From assembly GCA_022376465.1 (NCBI GenBank), contig JACDTU010000001.1, forward strand, positions 930,001 to 994,000: 64,000 nucleotides of DNA. The letters run 5' to 3'. Position numbers and translations under genes: made by a program. Below, piece by piece: positions 44,857-58,670 of the stretch (positions are counted from its first letter, which is position 1; every line of letters starts with the position of its first letter). The notes under the pieces were generated by a model. It made no database searches and was not told the origin of the DNA. It saw only the letters and a program-made list of their open reading frames with translations. This DNA is from Cubamyces lactineus. Lineage: Eukaryota > Basidiomycota > Agaricomycetes > Polyporales > Polyporaceae.

Positions 44857-47164
44857 TTATGTCCTAGGAGGAGGCACGGGCGCAGCGCGCGGCACGCGGT
44901 CTTCGGTTTCGGGTGGGTGTACAAGCGTGTCGATATATCCATCCACGTTCGGGACGAGCAACCTAAGCCGAAGCGCTTGTCAGCACGCCACCTACCAAGC
45001 ACGACAGGGTCGCGGACTTACTTCAGCCATAACCTGCCACCGCCACTCTTCTCCCTGACGACCTGCCACTGGCCTCTCCGCGTAAGTCCATGTCGGTCCG
45101 CGCCGCCTTCCAGCGCATCGACGAGGCTCTGGCGGCCTTCACGCGTACCCTCCGCCTCGAGCACCCACTCGCCGTGCCAGCCGCGCCCAAGCGCCATCCC
45201 CGCCTCAGTCGCACTGCCGGGGCCGACGTACGGTATCCGCGCGAGCCACATGTACTTTCGCACGAGCGCGAAGCCTGTGGGGGAGTGCGGACTCGGCACG
45301 CGCGTCGCGATATTTGCGAGCTGCAGCTCCGGCCCGCCCCGGCCCATCGGCATCGAGCGTGAATGCCGTGGGGGCGGGGGCGACGAGGATGACGCGGACG
45401 AGGCTGAGGAGTAAGGAGAGGGCGAGGAGAACGCCGGGTCTTGTGGGAGGGAGAGGATGAAGACCGGGTCGACGAACGCGGGGAGGATGTTCGCGAAGTA
45501 GAACGGGGACGGGAGCGTCAACGGGTTCTCGAGTGGGGGCGGGCTCGGGGGTATGTACGGCACGAGGCAGTAACCGTTGAACATGAGCCACTTCTGCCGC
45601 TGTCCGTCCTCGCCTTGATGTTGTTCGCTACCACGAGTGCTTTCGGGTTGCGGGGATACGGGCGGCACGTAGCCAAAGTTGCATACGATATCTCCGTCAG
45701 AGAGGTGCTCCCATAGTCCGTTCTTGATAAGCTGCTCTTCGCACGCTACGATCGCAGCCTCGTCGAGTTCTGTGCACGGCACAAATACGCGGAGCACGGG
45801 CGCGCGCAAGCGCGATGTCGCCAGGAAGAGATCATGCGCAGAAGTACCCCTCGGCACAGCAAGGGACGCGCTAGCGGACATAGATGTCCTACGACGCGAG
45901 CGTGCAGGGTAACTACTCCCTTCGGACTCGGTGTTTGTGCGGGAGATCGACGATGGACTAGAAAGCGACGAGTCGCTCGAGAAGCTCACGGACGCGAAGC
46001 GGCGGTGCGGCATCTTGAGTTCCTGCGCAGGCGAGGAGAGCCATCCGTCGTCCTCGGCCGCATAGCAAATGCTGTGGCGTCCGCCCTTGCTCATCGTCCG
46101 GCGCCAGCTGCCCGAGTACAGCTTGAGCGCCAAGGGGTCGGCTGATGGTGGCGGCAGGGGCACCTTCGACCTGCTGAACATCGATGCCAGCCCGGTACCC
46201 TTACTTCGCGGGATCGTCTCCGCTATCGTCGGTGCTCGAGGCGGACTGAGGGATGCCGCGCGCCCGCTGGAGAAACCGCTGCGGATCGTACCTGATCGGC
46301 TGAGCACTCTACGGCCTGTGGTCGTAGGCGTGGCCGTCGATAGCGTATCTGCGGCTTCATCTGCGCCGTTACCGTCTAGTACGGACAGAGGTGCGGGAAA
46401 CACGAGTTCCCGGACGCCGTGCGCGTGTGGCATTCGCGAGCTGGCTCGCAGTGGGGCCTCGCTCACTTCGTCGTATTCTTCCGAGTCCGACGAGGGCGAG
46501 GACGAGGCGCTGTGCACGAGCGACTGCAGGAGCAAGACGAATCTGGAGTGCGCTATTGTGAGCGAGGCCAGACGGTGGGAGGCCTTGTGAAGCTGCGGGT
46601 CTCCAGACCCACGGGAGAGCGCGCTGAGCACCGCCATGGAATGCATAGGATACGCGTGCAGCGGGACATATTGCGACAACACTAGAATGAGGCGGACACA
46701 AATTAGCGGGCCTGAACGAGTATGTACAAATCAAGGCACCGAGGCGACGCACTAAGCAAAGCGAGCTGATGGAAGTCGACATCGATGGTCGGCTTTTGCT
46801 CCGTGTCGCTCAGCCCCAGAGCATACCCGTAGCCAGGGACGAAGTGAGCGAGGATGACCTTTCTGCACTCGGCATTCCTTGTGAAACAATGCCGGATGTC
46901 GCGGCAAGTGGAGGTGAGCGCGTGGAAATCATGCCAAGGAATGAAGCTGAGTAGATGCGCGAGGACCCCAGGCTGCCTTAGAGCTCGAGAAAGGAGGCGA
47001 GGAGATCTGGCGGAAGGGCGGGGCATGCGTATGGGGGAATATTTGCGAGAACTAGAGCTAGGGGGTAAGCTGTGTCTCTGGGGAGGGGCTGAAGGGCCTG
47101 GCTCAGGGCTGGTGGGTGGTATGGGAGGTAACGGCCGTTCGGTTGTTTTAGCAGAGGCAGGCAT
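44857..47164 (-). CDS. F-box protein with long Ser-rich region, 725 aa
   Basis: Exons on the minus strand: 47164-46753, 46681-45022, 44962-44857. An F-box lies at about residues 62-100 ([32 protein letters not shown] region), after a Pro/Ser-rich start. Conserved-looking blocks follow: [20 protein letters not shown], a long Ser-rich basic segment, [42 protein letters not shown], and the tail [20 protein letters not shown]. The whole layout resembles a conserved single-copy fungal F-box family rather than the expanded kind. Role: probably SCF adaptor; substrate unknown. Intron 1 was chosen because donor CTTA|GTGCGT and acceptor TTCTAG keep phase and remove the in-frame TAA. Confidence 0.82.
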
Positions 47165-48074
47165 GGTGATGGTGGTCGCGGAGGAAGGAGGAGGGGGCGG
47201 GGGGCGGGGTGGATGTATGCGCGGTCAGGCGGAGAAGGGGGAGTGGGCCATGGAGGGAGACATGATGAAAAGGCAGAGAGGGAGAGGCTTATTAGGTCAT
47301 GGCCAGTGTCGCGCGCAGACGATTGACTCTCCGGCACCTCCTTTCTCCCCGTCTCCTCGGTGGCGGTGTCCGACCATATTAATTCCTTCCCTCAGGCCCG
47401 TCTCTTCCTTCGTCTTAGTCTCTCCCTTTAGGCTACTGTCTGCCTTCCCCCGATATCGCACCGCTCTGGCTTCCGGAAGATAGCGTTCGGTGGGCTGATT
47501 GACGTCGCGCGGGGGCAGGCCACTGGGTTTCGCAGCAGGCCGCTGCGCGCATGCCGGGTGGGGACGGTCTGTGGCAACTTGCAGTACATTTTTAGCTGGC
47601 TCATGTCCCCCGGCACACACTCGGCGGGCGTCTCGCCGGCGTCTATGGGGCCAAACAGTTCCTCGCGTAGCAACCGACTCCATCCTTTTGTGGAAAAATA
47701 ACCACTCCGTCCAAATCATCGATATTGCGTCAGTCTCTCCCGATGATGTCAGTCTCCTCCTCCCTCCTCTTCGACGTCCTCTCTTCACATCCAACAGGTC
47801 CTAGCTAGCTGCTCGCGTTCGCCACCTGATTGCTGTCAATAGTTGTCTGCGAGCAGTCTGAGACTGTCAGGTACCACTCGTGGTCCATTTTTGAGGCGGT
47901 TCGATGCTGGTATGGCATGCAGGAACAATGCAAGTGCGTACGTCTGACTCGCATGTACGTTCGTTCGGTCTCAGTACACACACCACACACGCATCCAGGT
48001 CCATGGACGTTTTCTCTGGTATAAGACACGTCCTGAAATGCACGCAAGGTAATAAATACGTCCCCATATCGACA
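47165..48074. other. Spacer with a G-rich tract
   Basis: 5' flank of the minus-strand F-box gene and 3' flank of the Yip1-family gene. A purine/G-rich tract at about 47178-47213 is pyrimidine-rich on the F-box gene's sense strand, as in many fungal promoters. Confidence 0.5.
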
Positions 48075-49519
48075 CTACTGAATTATGATCATCCACGCGA
48101 GCACGAAGTAGAACAATCTGTTGACTGGTTAGAACACGCATCAACTCCGCCTGGAAGTGATTAAAAGGCTCACAAAAGAGGGTATACGGCCAAGAGAATG
48201 CGTTGAGCTTCGATTTTGGTGCCATCCAAAAAATTGACCGAAGCTGTCAATGCATGCTCATCAGTGAACACGTCCGGATATGTCCACAGCACACTTACCC
48301 CACACACACCACGCCCACGCTGCGAGCGCAACGGGCGCGCGCACATATATCAGATGCACGAAGGTAGAGACCAGAGCGGCTACGTTCAGTGGCGCAACAC
48401 AGTACCCAAGTACGCAAAGCCCTTGAAAGAACGACCTGTAGGAGCATCATCCATGCGTTAGTGTGACAGCCGATGGATCCTATGATGTGGACGTCATCTA
48501 CGCACACTCGACCACCGAGTAGCTACGGATCAAGGAGTTTGACGTGAGAAGCTCAGAAGCCCCCAGGAGAGAGGAGGATGGGACATACCTTTGCCTGAAC
48601 GGTCACAACGAGCGAACCCACGGCAATTATGACGACCACGCTGGTGAAGACGCCTAAAGATTGTGACGGGGGCGCCTAAGGATACCATAGATGAGCTCAG
48701 TCCAACGTGTTCGACACAGGCCGGTACGTACGTTAATACTGAGGAGTATGCCGAGCGTCAGACACAGCACGAGTGGCCCCCACAAGTCCCAATCTCTGCA
48801 TGAATTGTTAGGAACCGCGCCCTCAAGGTCGACATCACATTGCATGCGCACCTTAGCAAGTCTCGGTTGCCGTTGCTTCGAGGCGGGTAGAGTACTTGGA
48901 TGAGCTTCGTGTATATCGACAATAAATCCCTCGCCTAAGACCGATTGACGTCAGTAACTCTCGCCACATGCAACACTCGGTCAAGTAGGAACTCACAATG
49001 GTCGTCGTAACAGGCTCATCCAGCGTGTCCACGCCCGTATACCTACACACCCCATCTCAGCCACTCGATCCCCACACACCCCTCCAAAGCGTCAGACACA
49101 ATCAAACGCAGAGTACGTACCGCGTCTCGACCTGCACCCCGCCGACCATCCGCCGGTTCGCCTTCGGTCCTCCAGGCGCCGAGCCATTCACGGGGGTCCC
49201 AATGTTGCCCGACACGCCTGCCGAGGCGGCTGAGCCCGACAGCCCAGAGGGTGGGGCGAGCTGCTCGGGGGCGCGTGCCTTGCCCTTGTCCGCTGCGGAC
49301 GGCGAGTGCGGGCTGTTTGCGAGTCCAGGATGCGTGAAGCCGGGGATGGACTCTTCGTCAAGGTCGTCATCATCTGTATCGTTTCATGAGAATGACGAGG
49401 GGACCAGTTTTGAGTGGACTGCGCTATGCGAGGGCTCGGGAATGTGAGGGACGTCGCTCACCTGCCTCGATGAACTGAGAGGTAGACGTGAGAGGGGTGG
49501 TAACGTCCGTGTGGTCCAT
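48075..49519 (-). CDS. YIP4: Yip1-family Golgi membrane protein (YIPF6/Yip4 type)
   Basis: Ten exons on the minus strand: 49519-49462, 49373-49121, 49042-48997, 48934-48852, 48795-48732, 48675-48589, 48532-48516, 48435-48299, 48243-48174, 48117-48075. They give 285 aa. A disordered cytosolic N-terminus (about 100 residues) precedes five predicted membrane segments. Family signatures: LDEPVTTTI, LLRDWDLWGPLVLCLTLG, SLGVFTSVVVI, LLGGRVSFFQGLCVLGYC, VWASVNFLDGT, and a C-terminus YFVLAWMIIIQ. These fit YIPF6/Yip4 best. Role: binds Rab GTPases and acts in ER-Golgi traffic. Exon 7 is only 17 nt. The gene is divergent from RPT2 with a 320-bp gap. Confidence 0.92.
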
Positions 49520-49839
49520 TCTCTCTCAGCTGTTGCAGTCTTCGCAAAATCACCTGCGTCTCTGAATCGAAAGCCGAGGCGGCCCAAAGACAAGATGTGT
49601 ATGTGTATAGCAGTAGTACGCACACTGGCAGTACTCGACAGACGCGCTGCAGTCGTGTGTGCTACGCAATGGAGAAGCGCCCGCACCGGCTATTCCCAGT
49701 GGGATGCCACGTGACCGACTCGAAGAGCAAGCTGACGCGTCGCGGAGCGAGTGCAATTACACAGACCCGTTAACGTCCCTCATCTTCACCCGTACCCCCA
49801 CTCTCTCCTCTTCCTCCTACCACCTTCACAAACACAAAC
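49520..49839. promoter_or_regulatory. Bidirectional promoter YIP4/RPT2 with CACGTG
   Basis: 320 bp separates the two start codons. A perfect E-box CACGTG lies at 49708-49713. A pyrimidine-rich tract (about 49780-49830) precedes the RPT2 ATG. I did not see an exact copy of the yeast proteasome element GGTGGCAAA. Confidence 0.45.
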
Positions 49840-51428
<1,589 letters not shown>

Positions 51429-53832
51429 TCTGTCTCATCGCCGCTGTCGTCGTCGTCGTCTGTTTGTGTACTCCTGTATATCCTACCTTTCATCTAGTCT
51501 CTCTGGAACCGACTCCAGATGGCTGCTGCTGGCAATGGCTCGTCGCCGGTCCACACAGCCCATCGTCGATGTGTGTCTAGTCTCTGCGTCGCCGTTCACC
51601 GTGCAGCAAGTAAGTTCAGGACGATCCGTGTGAGTAGCGCTGACTGCACGATGGGCGAGGCGATAACCTATCGCCCCACGTGGGGGTACAACTTACCGGC
51701 GAGGTTCTGCTGCCTTTGTTGGCTTTACGTGTACGAAGTAAGGGCTCAGCTGCCCCCGCCGCCTCGTGTACGTCCATTGTACGTTCTATCGTGATAGCTG
51801 AGCTCCCCGCTGCCTCTCTCCGCACCCGTCTTCGCCATGTTGGTCCCTTTGGGGGGCTTGGTGTGGCGGCGGGGGCGGCGACGGCGATCAATCCGTACGT
51901 ACGGTCAACCGCATCGTCCGTCCCGCGATCTGCTTCGCGGTGCGGGGCGATAAGGGTTCGCAGATCGTAGGCGGCGTGGGCGCCGCTACGCGAGATCTGC
52001 TGGGGGTGTACGGCATTTGCGAGCGGTGCTGGTTCGATGCAAACTACGGTGTTTCCCCACGTAGGACGGTGTTGGCTATTCTAGTGCGTATAACGTACTG
52101 ATTTTCTGGAGCATTCACAGGATTGTGTAGTAATCCTTTCAGCGGTGAACGTTGAGTATTCAGTTTCTGAAGCGAAATGAGTGGTCTGAGTCTCCCAAGT
52201 GTTGTGTCTCGACATCCGGCGGAACGCGTCGGACGGAATGCACGGACGATTCCCCTGTTTCGTTTCTCAAAAGCCCCATTGTGGGCCATGGAATCCGTGA
52301 ACACACGACCGGTCTCACCTGACCCTCGTTCTCTGTCCGGACGATGTTTCAGGATGGATGCCGGACGTATACGCTGCGCGCACTAATTCCCCGGACTCTG
52401 TATCGACGTACCGCATACATTGACATTGAATAGCAGCGATGACAGCGTCATCTATACAAACAATGAGCACGGTAACCAACGAGCGACGCACTGCGTCCGC
52501 GCCCGCGTCTGCGCGCACCGAGTACAATGCAGCAGGAACGGTAAGGGCGGCATGTACATATGCTTGCCAAGGCAACGAGAGCGACGTTGTCTCTCTCTCG
52601 CTCGGTATTGTGCAGGGTGTCGCGATGGCGAGGCACGGTGCGGAATGCAGGGCGCGCAGGGGTCGCATGCACACGCCCGTGCATGTTGCATATGAAGTTT
52701 GAGTTGGAGCAGGACGAGCGGATGCTTGATGGTGGCGCGTTCCGGGGACTTACTCGGCTCAGGAGTCGAACATATACATCCCAACGTACCTGCTCTTCCC
52801 TCCCTCCCGTCTCCTTGTTTCCTTTGCTCTCTTTGCCCTCTCGCTGCTTTGTGCACCTCGTTGATGTCGCTCGCTGTTCGGCCGAGGGGGGCTGCAGCTC
52901 ACGCGCGCGTGCCGCGGTGTCTGTGCGATACAGGTGCTGATCTATCCTAGGACGCGATGTTATCTCACTGTGGTCGTGTTCATTTCGCTCTGCACGGGAG
53001 GCCGGCTGCGCGTGCGCGTGCGCGTGTGTTGATGCCGCGTTCCCTGGGTCTACTAGTACTCTGGAGCCTCGAGTCCGAATACCTCCTACTCGTCCTCGTC
53101 TTCTCTTCCCCTCAACATTCAACACTAAGCTGTGGATGTGCGACGCGTAGCTGGACAATCCCTTGCCTTCACTAATGGCAAGGACACCCGATTTCGACAT
53201 ATCGACGCGCTGTAGAAGCACCTCGTCGATTATAGACTTGTTTGCCGCTGAACACGTCTTGCGGAGCTAGATCCTTCGCCTCGCTATGAGGCCCCCGTAT
53301 CCCCACGGGCACGCGTCCCTTCGCGCCAACTGGAACGCTAGAGTCCTGCCATGATGCAATGGCGTCAGATGGGGTGCACACATCAGCACGGGCGGTGGTG
53401 GTGGAGCAGACAGGTAAGTCGTTGGTGTTGTCCACGATCCCTTTGCGAGTCCGCGCGTCGACGGTGCGTTCCCCGAGCTCTGCGGGTCGTCGTCGGCGAC
53501 GATGACGACAGAGAGTGTGAGATCTGCATTGATCGACGCGGGGACCGACAAGCTAAGCGACGTCACCGACGGCGCGGCCGCTTTTGACAATTAAACGGAA
53601 CGATTGGAGGACGGCGCCTATCTCGTGTCGGGAGGGCGCGTTTGTGGCAGGGGCGCCTATTGGGATCACGAAGGGGCCTGCCCTCAAGTCGGAACGTGGC
53701 TTGGGCTTCTCGCGATGGGGGACGGTGCAGACAGGGCCGATTGGTGGTTGTTAGCTTCCCCCATTGTCTGCTCCGTACTCTACCTCCCTCGTCTGGTTTC
53801 GCCACATTCCTCTCCTTTGAATTAGGCCCACT
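51429..53832. other. Spacer, 2.4 kb, no supported gene
   Basis: Contains a CCCCACGTGGGGG palindrome at 51674-51686 just past RPT2. Open frames on both strands (up to 257 codons, minus, 52448-53221) show no domain or codon logic. 5' UTR of the next gene is at the right end. Confidence 0.45.
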
Positions 53833-55541
53833 ATGCACGAGCAGCGTTCTGCTGCTCTCCCACCTCTCTCTCTCGTCATGCCCCACCCTTCCCTCCCCCG
53901 CCGGCGCTCCTCTATGCTCTCGTCTGTCTCGGACCCCCACACTCCGCCCCCGCGCAACTCTCCTCTGCCTATGCTATCCTCGGCATCCAATAGGAAGAGT
54001 TCAGACAGCTGGAACAGCTCAAACTACGACGGAGCAGACGACCTCGAGTGGGAGTGGAAGCCGGAGCAGACGCGTCTGTTATCGAGAGTGAGTACCGGTT
54101 GACGCGTTTCAGCGCGACAGTTGCGGTCCCCATCTGTCGCGTCCTCTGTTTCTCGCGTTTTCTCCTCTAACAAGGCTCTGACTGGTCTGCGATAGACTCT
54201 GGATGCTCTTCCTGCTCACCTATTGACGCCGTTCAATGGGCCTGTGCCCCCCTCAAACCTCCTCGACAAGATCGCGCGCGGTGTTATCTCCGCCAAAGGC
54301 CCCGTTGAATGGCCTCACTCACTACGCGCGACTCGCGCCAAAATTGTCGAACTGGCTCGCCTTCGTGGGGTGGAGGATACCTCTAGCGATACCATTGCCG
54401 AGGAAGAGCCCTCCGATAAAGACGTCCTCCAGCAGACAACGAACACGGGTCCTAAACGCCCCCTATATAGACAGTCGAGTATGGACTTTATGCAATCTTC
54501 CAAGCTTGACCCCGCAGATAGCAGCACCATCGCTCGGTAAGCTCAAGCGTCTATCCAATTACCTGCAATCTCGGCTGATGCGCTCGCCCTCGTAGTCTAT
54601 CATATCGCTTGCAGCAGTCCGAACGTATGATCCCTAACCCTGCCCGCAGCTCCCCGCGCGTCCGTTCCGGCGCACGGGCAGTTCCCTCTACACCGAGCTC
54701 AACAACGCTCAACTCCGAGAGCTCTTGTAACTCACGCACTCGGATCCCCCGCTTGCAAAGGTCGTTCTCATCGATCTCAAACTCCTCCGATTCCTCGTAT
54801 GCCCAACCTGCTGTCGACCCACGAGTGCAACGCATCAGGCGCGCCGAATCATTCGCAGGTTCTGCTCTATATGGCCCTGGATCTCCCCTCAAACGCGCAC
54901 CCTCCTACGGGTCGATCTCGAAGAGACACTCGGATGCTATGAGTGTCGACTGTTCCAACCGTTCTGATGTCACCTCCTCAGATGAGGAGGAGAAGATGCG
55001 GAGTAAGAAAGCCAAGAAGCCTCGTGTTAAGGCAAGTTCTCCCACCCCGCCGCCGGTTACGTCCCCCGTGCTCTCTCCGGAAAAGGCCAGACCGTTGCGG
55101 CGGTCCACTCGTACCATAGTGAAGACGCCGTCATCGACCACACCGCCGGCTCCCAAGGAAACTCCGCGCCGAAGCACTCGTCCCAAGGCCAACTTGCAGC
55201 GAAACCCAAGCATTCTGGGGCCCGAGCTGCCTCCTCTCGCACCTCTACCCGCCTCCCCGCTTCTCTTATCCCCGTCTCCATCGCCTGTCAGGACCCGCTC
55301 CAGTCGGCGGCCTCCCGCACCTCCCACCCCTGGCTCCCCCTCCATTCGCGACTCTCCCATGAGTGCCCAGACGCCATTGACCTCTTCTCGCAAGGCATCC
55401 CGGCGCCCCAAGGGCTCAACCTTAGTCAGCGGCGCCGTGGGTCGGAAAATTTCCTTCGGTGGTCTGATGGATGTTGCTGAAGGAGAGAATGCTGGACCTG
55501 CTGCGGGCCTCGGTCTCGAGAGCGCCTTTCAGCTGAACTAG
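53833..55541 (+). CDS. Ser/Pro-rich basic protein, function unknown, 513 aa
   Basis: Exons 53833-54087, 54196-54536, 54596-55541. No family recognised. A conserved-looking segment spans exons 1-2: DDLEWEWKPEQTRLLSRTLD, HLLTPFNGPVPPSNLLDKIA, then VEWPHSLRATRAKIVELARL, probably a short helical domain (about residues 70-145). The rest is disordered, rich in Ser/Pro and Arg, with nuclear-localisation-like KKAKKPRVK and repeated RRSTR elements. SP/TP sites are frequent. The C-terminus carries GRKISFGGLMDVAEGE. It is likely nuclear, from the basic clusters. Both introns have good consensus and phase. Confidence 0.78.
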
Positions 55542-56843
55542 GTGCATCTGGTATATCTCTCCGCTTGAGTGCGCCCGCTCGCTGCCTCTCCGACATTGAA
55601 CTCCATGCGCTTCTTTTCCTGGAGCAACTCATCGTATAATTATTGACGGTCGCTTGTGCCGTCTTGTCGCCTCTGGCATCCTACCCTCCTTGTTTATCCA
55701 GTCGATTATTCCTCATGGGGATCATCGATCTCATCTCACACTCCCTCGTCTCGGTCCCATTCCCATTTTTCTCCACGGTTTTGAAGCCTCACACACTCAT
55801 TCATCTCCTGGAAGTCACCCACGCTCCCTCTATATCGTCTCGTTTCCCTTCGACCTCATCAGCGGTGAACGGCGCAATCTCCGTTCTTCCGCAATCTCTC
55901 CCACACTCTCTACTGGACCGAATGCTTCCCACGGAGTGTGCCCGCTTCCTGCGGTGTATACCAGCGACGCTGCTGGCTGTGCTATTATGTAACATATGTC
56001 CGACTTCATATCTCCATCCCCCAATCAGCACTCATCGAGTACATACTCGCCCTCTTGTACTGACTTCCCCACACCATGGCGCCCCTGCTTTCTCCATTGA
56101 ACCACTGCTAACCCCTCGAAACGCTAATGCCACACTTCGTGCCCATATCATTCCTGCCATCGACTTGCTTTCAAACCTTGTCTTTTTCTTCGCCCAGATG
56201 CTATTCCCCCTTTTTGCCAGTAGATATCCCTCTTCCGTTGTTCTAATCATGCATTGCCAACGATCTTGCGGGATCTGGCGTGCGACGGCGTGCTCGAGCT
56301 GTGGTTGCTTTCTTTCGTACATACCTTTTGCTCCTCTCCCTCCTCGTTTGCTGTGCACGCGCTACTTGGGATTCTTTGCTGTAACATGCCCCCTCCGTTG
56401 ACTGGGTCATTCGTGTACATGTACCTGTTTCCCTCGCTGCAATTCAATATCTCCGTTGAGTGCACTGTGTCTGCAGACTGCGCTGCTACTTCTGTAAGCG
56501 AAGATGAACTTGGCCGGTTTGTGATGGATTTCAACGATGTTTGGACGAGTATAAATCGTCCGCGTGTTTAGCTCAACGTTGACCGACCTTTCGCGCTTCC
56601 GGATAATACGGAATCTAGAGCGACGGTCTTAAGAGCCTCAAGCGTCAGAATGGCTCGTTGGGCAGCTTGCTTCCCAGAGTACTTGCAGGAGGATATAAGA
56701 TAGCAAGTCGTCCGCTACAACACACGAAAACGCGCTTAAAGTAACACGTAGCTGCTCTTTCATGAGTACCGCTTGCATACACAGACAGAGGGGCAGTCTG
56801 GCACGTACGTAGATGCTACCACACGAAATGTGCGTGCCGTGTT
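55542..56843. other. Spacer between convergent genes
   Basis: No supported gene. A long open frame on + (55643-56401) starts with TTG and looks fortuitous. Confidence 0.45.
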
Positions 56844-57244
56844 CTATGATGATGGTGACGAGCCCTCCGTCTTCGCCCTCCGCGCAGCGATCTCCGCACG
56901 CCTCTCCTGGAGGAGGACCGCGGCGCGCTGGTCCCACTGGTACGCCCAGTAGCCGATGAAGCCGAAGGTGCCCATGGAGATGGCGTGGCCGATGGGGTCT
57001 GTATTTGTGGTGCCATGGTTCGTGCAATTGATGGAGATGTAGCGATGCAGAACGGTTGGGTTTCGTTGAGGCAACGGTATATGCAAGACAAAGTGGTAGA
57101 TACTCATTTAACATACGGATGACCGTCGAGAAGAGGGAGAAGGGACGCACTGTCGAGGATGGGGCGCTTCTGGATGCCGAGCTGGCCCATGCGCGCGGCG
57201 AGGCCAAAGAGCGAGAAGCCGACGATGTTCGCGAGGAGGGACAT
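56844..57244 (-). CDS. Small mitochondrial inner-membrane protein, complex I NUXM-like
   Basis: Exons 57244-57151 and 56998-56844 on the minus strand give 82 aa. The N-terminal half (MSLLANIVGFSLFGLAARMG) is a first membrane segment. GHAISMGTFGFIGYWAYQW is a second, followed by a charged helix DQRAAVLLQERRAEIAARR. Size and hairpin topology match the small fungal complex I accessory subunits of the NUXM kind. I assign this from memory of the pattern, so a different small inner-membrane protein is possible. The intron (152 nt) splits the two membrane segments. The gene is divergent from the TPR gene with a 293-bp gap. Confidence 0.6.
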
Positions 57245-57537
57245 GGTGGCGGCAGGAGACTCGGAGTGTTGAGGCGGCGTTGTGCGTTCAGTGCGAGTCG
57301 TCGTTGCAGGCTCCTTTGGCGCCGTCGGTGACGTTTTGTGCGATAACGTCCGGATTCGGTGCTTGTCAAAGCGTAAATAATCGGCTATTGTTGACGCCCC
57401 GATCCGATCGGTCAACGATAACTCTAGAATGCGTGCAGGGCTGTGGCGGCGAGGATCCTAGGCTTATATGCATACCCTACCAGAGTAGTTCGAGTTGATC
57501 TGCTTGTGCTTGAGCATACCCCACGTTCATCCGCGAA
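57245..57537. promoter_or_regulatory. Short divergent promoter region
   Basis: 293 bp between the start codons of the small membrane protein (-) and the TPR protein (+). No specific site is claimed. Confidence 0.35.
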
Positions 57538-58670
57538 ATGTCGTCTGAAGCTGCGTCTACGTCTACATCTGGGCTCGCTGCGGGTGGCGATATCTTGAGC
57601 AAGCTCAACACCGCGAAGGAATTGAAGGAGAAGGGCGACAAGGCGTTCCAGGAGGGGAGACTGAAGGATGGTGCGAATTGCTCTTGGCTCTACTCGCCAA
57701 CGGTGCACTGACTTATGACCTGCTGTGTATGCGATTTGCGCTATATGTAGCCCTCGCATCTTATCATCAAGTGAGCACCGTGCGAAGGACACACATGTAC
57801 GAGAAGACTGACGCCACACGATAGTCGATCCTGTATCTCAGCGGCTTGGACAAGTGAGATGGCCATTTGCTGGGCAGAGACATGTCCATCTCGATATACT
57901 GACCGATCATACGCGTAGGAATGCGTTACAAAAAGCCCTCGGACAGCCCGTTCCGGAACCTCCGCCGATTGAGGCAGTAGATCAGGCAGCCCAGGAGAAG
58001 CCAAAGACGGAGGTGAGTTCATACTCGATCGTACCCAGCGGAAATTGATGACTGATGAGTGTCCATACGCCTTAGGTAAGTTTATAAGACTGCGCTCAGT
58101 CGCCGAACATCATCCTGAGAAGCTTTCCGGTGCACCAGGTGGACATCCTGCAGGAGAAGATCTACTCGAATATGTCCCAGTGCCACTTGTCCAACCAGAA
58201 CTGGAAGCGCGCAGTCGAGACCGCGGATAAGGTTTAACCTCTATTCTGAATGCTCGTGCGCCTACGAACGCCGTTTCGCTAATACAAGATGCGTGTCGTA
58301 GGCTCTGTCTTACAACCCGAAGAACCGCAAAGCGCTATTCCGCAAGGCGAAGGCCCAAGGCGAACTGGGCTACTTCGAGAAGGCGGAGAAAATCTTGGAG
58401 GACCTCATCAAGGATGCCGAACCCACAGGTATACTCTTGGAACCGAACACCTTCTCAATGAACTTGCTCACCGGGTATCGCACGGGCAGAGAAAGATGCA
58501 TGCCAGAAGGAGCTAGACCGCCTACGCGCGATCGACAAGGAGCGGGAGCGAGCCCACAATCAGAAGCTCAAAGGTAAGCACTTATATAGTGCAAGTGTCT
58601 ATAACAGACTCAATCCGTCTCCTACAGGGTTCTTGAACAAGGAGAAGATCAATCTGGGGGCGGATTGAGC
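57538..58670 (+). CDS. TPR-repeat protein, 206 aa
   Basis: Exons 57538-57670, 57751-57770, 57825-57853, 57919-58012, 58139-58231, 58302-58428, 58490-58573, 58630-58670. Three TPR-like helical pairs are seen: AKELKEKGDKAFQEGRLKDALASYHQSI, IYSNMSQCHLSNQNWKRAVETADKAL and NRKALFRKAKAQGELGYFEKAEKIL. A charged C-terminal helix (ELDRLRAIDKERERAHNQKL) follows. The layout resembles the chaperone-binding TPR domains of TTC1/immunophilin-type proteins, so a co-chaperone role is plausible. Exon 2 is 20 nt. The stretch 58013-58138 can be two abutting 63-nt introns with no exon between them. Confidence 0.83.
58013..58138 (+). other. Tandem introns with a zero-length exon
   Basis: GTGAGT...CCTTAG (58013-58075) is followed at once by GTAAGT...CACCAG (58076-58138). 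Each is 63 nt. The join AG|GTAAG at 58074-58080 is a perfect recursive splice site. Splicing as one 126-nt intron gives the same mRNA. Confidence 0.6.

Noticed and set aside
52448..53221. 257-codon minus-strand ORF downstream of RPT2
   Set aside because: Low-complexity Arg/Ser/His content, alternate start, no domain, overlaps + strand frames of similar quality.
55643..56401. 252-codon + strand ORF after the Ser/Pro-rich gene
   Set aside because: Starts at TTG, composition of a pyrimidine-rich 3' flank, no family resemblance.
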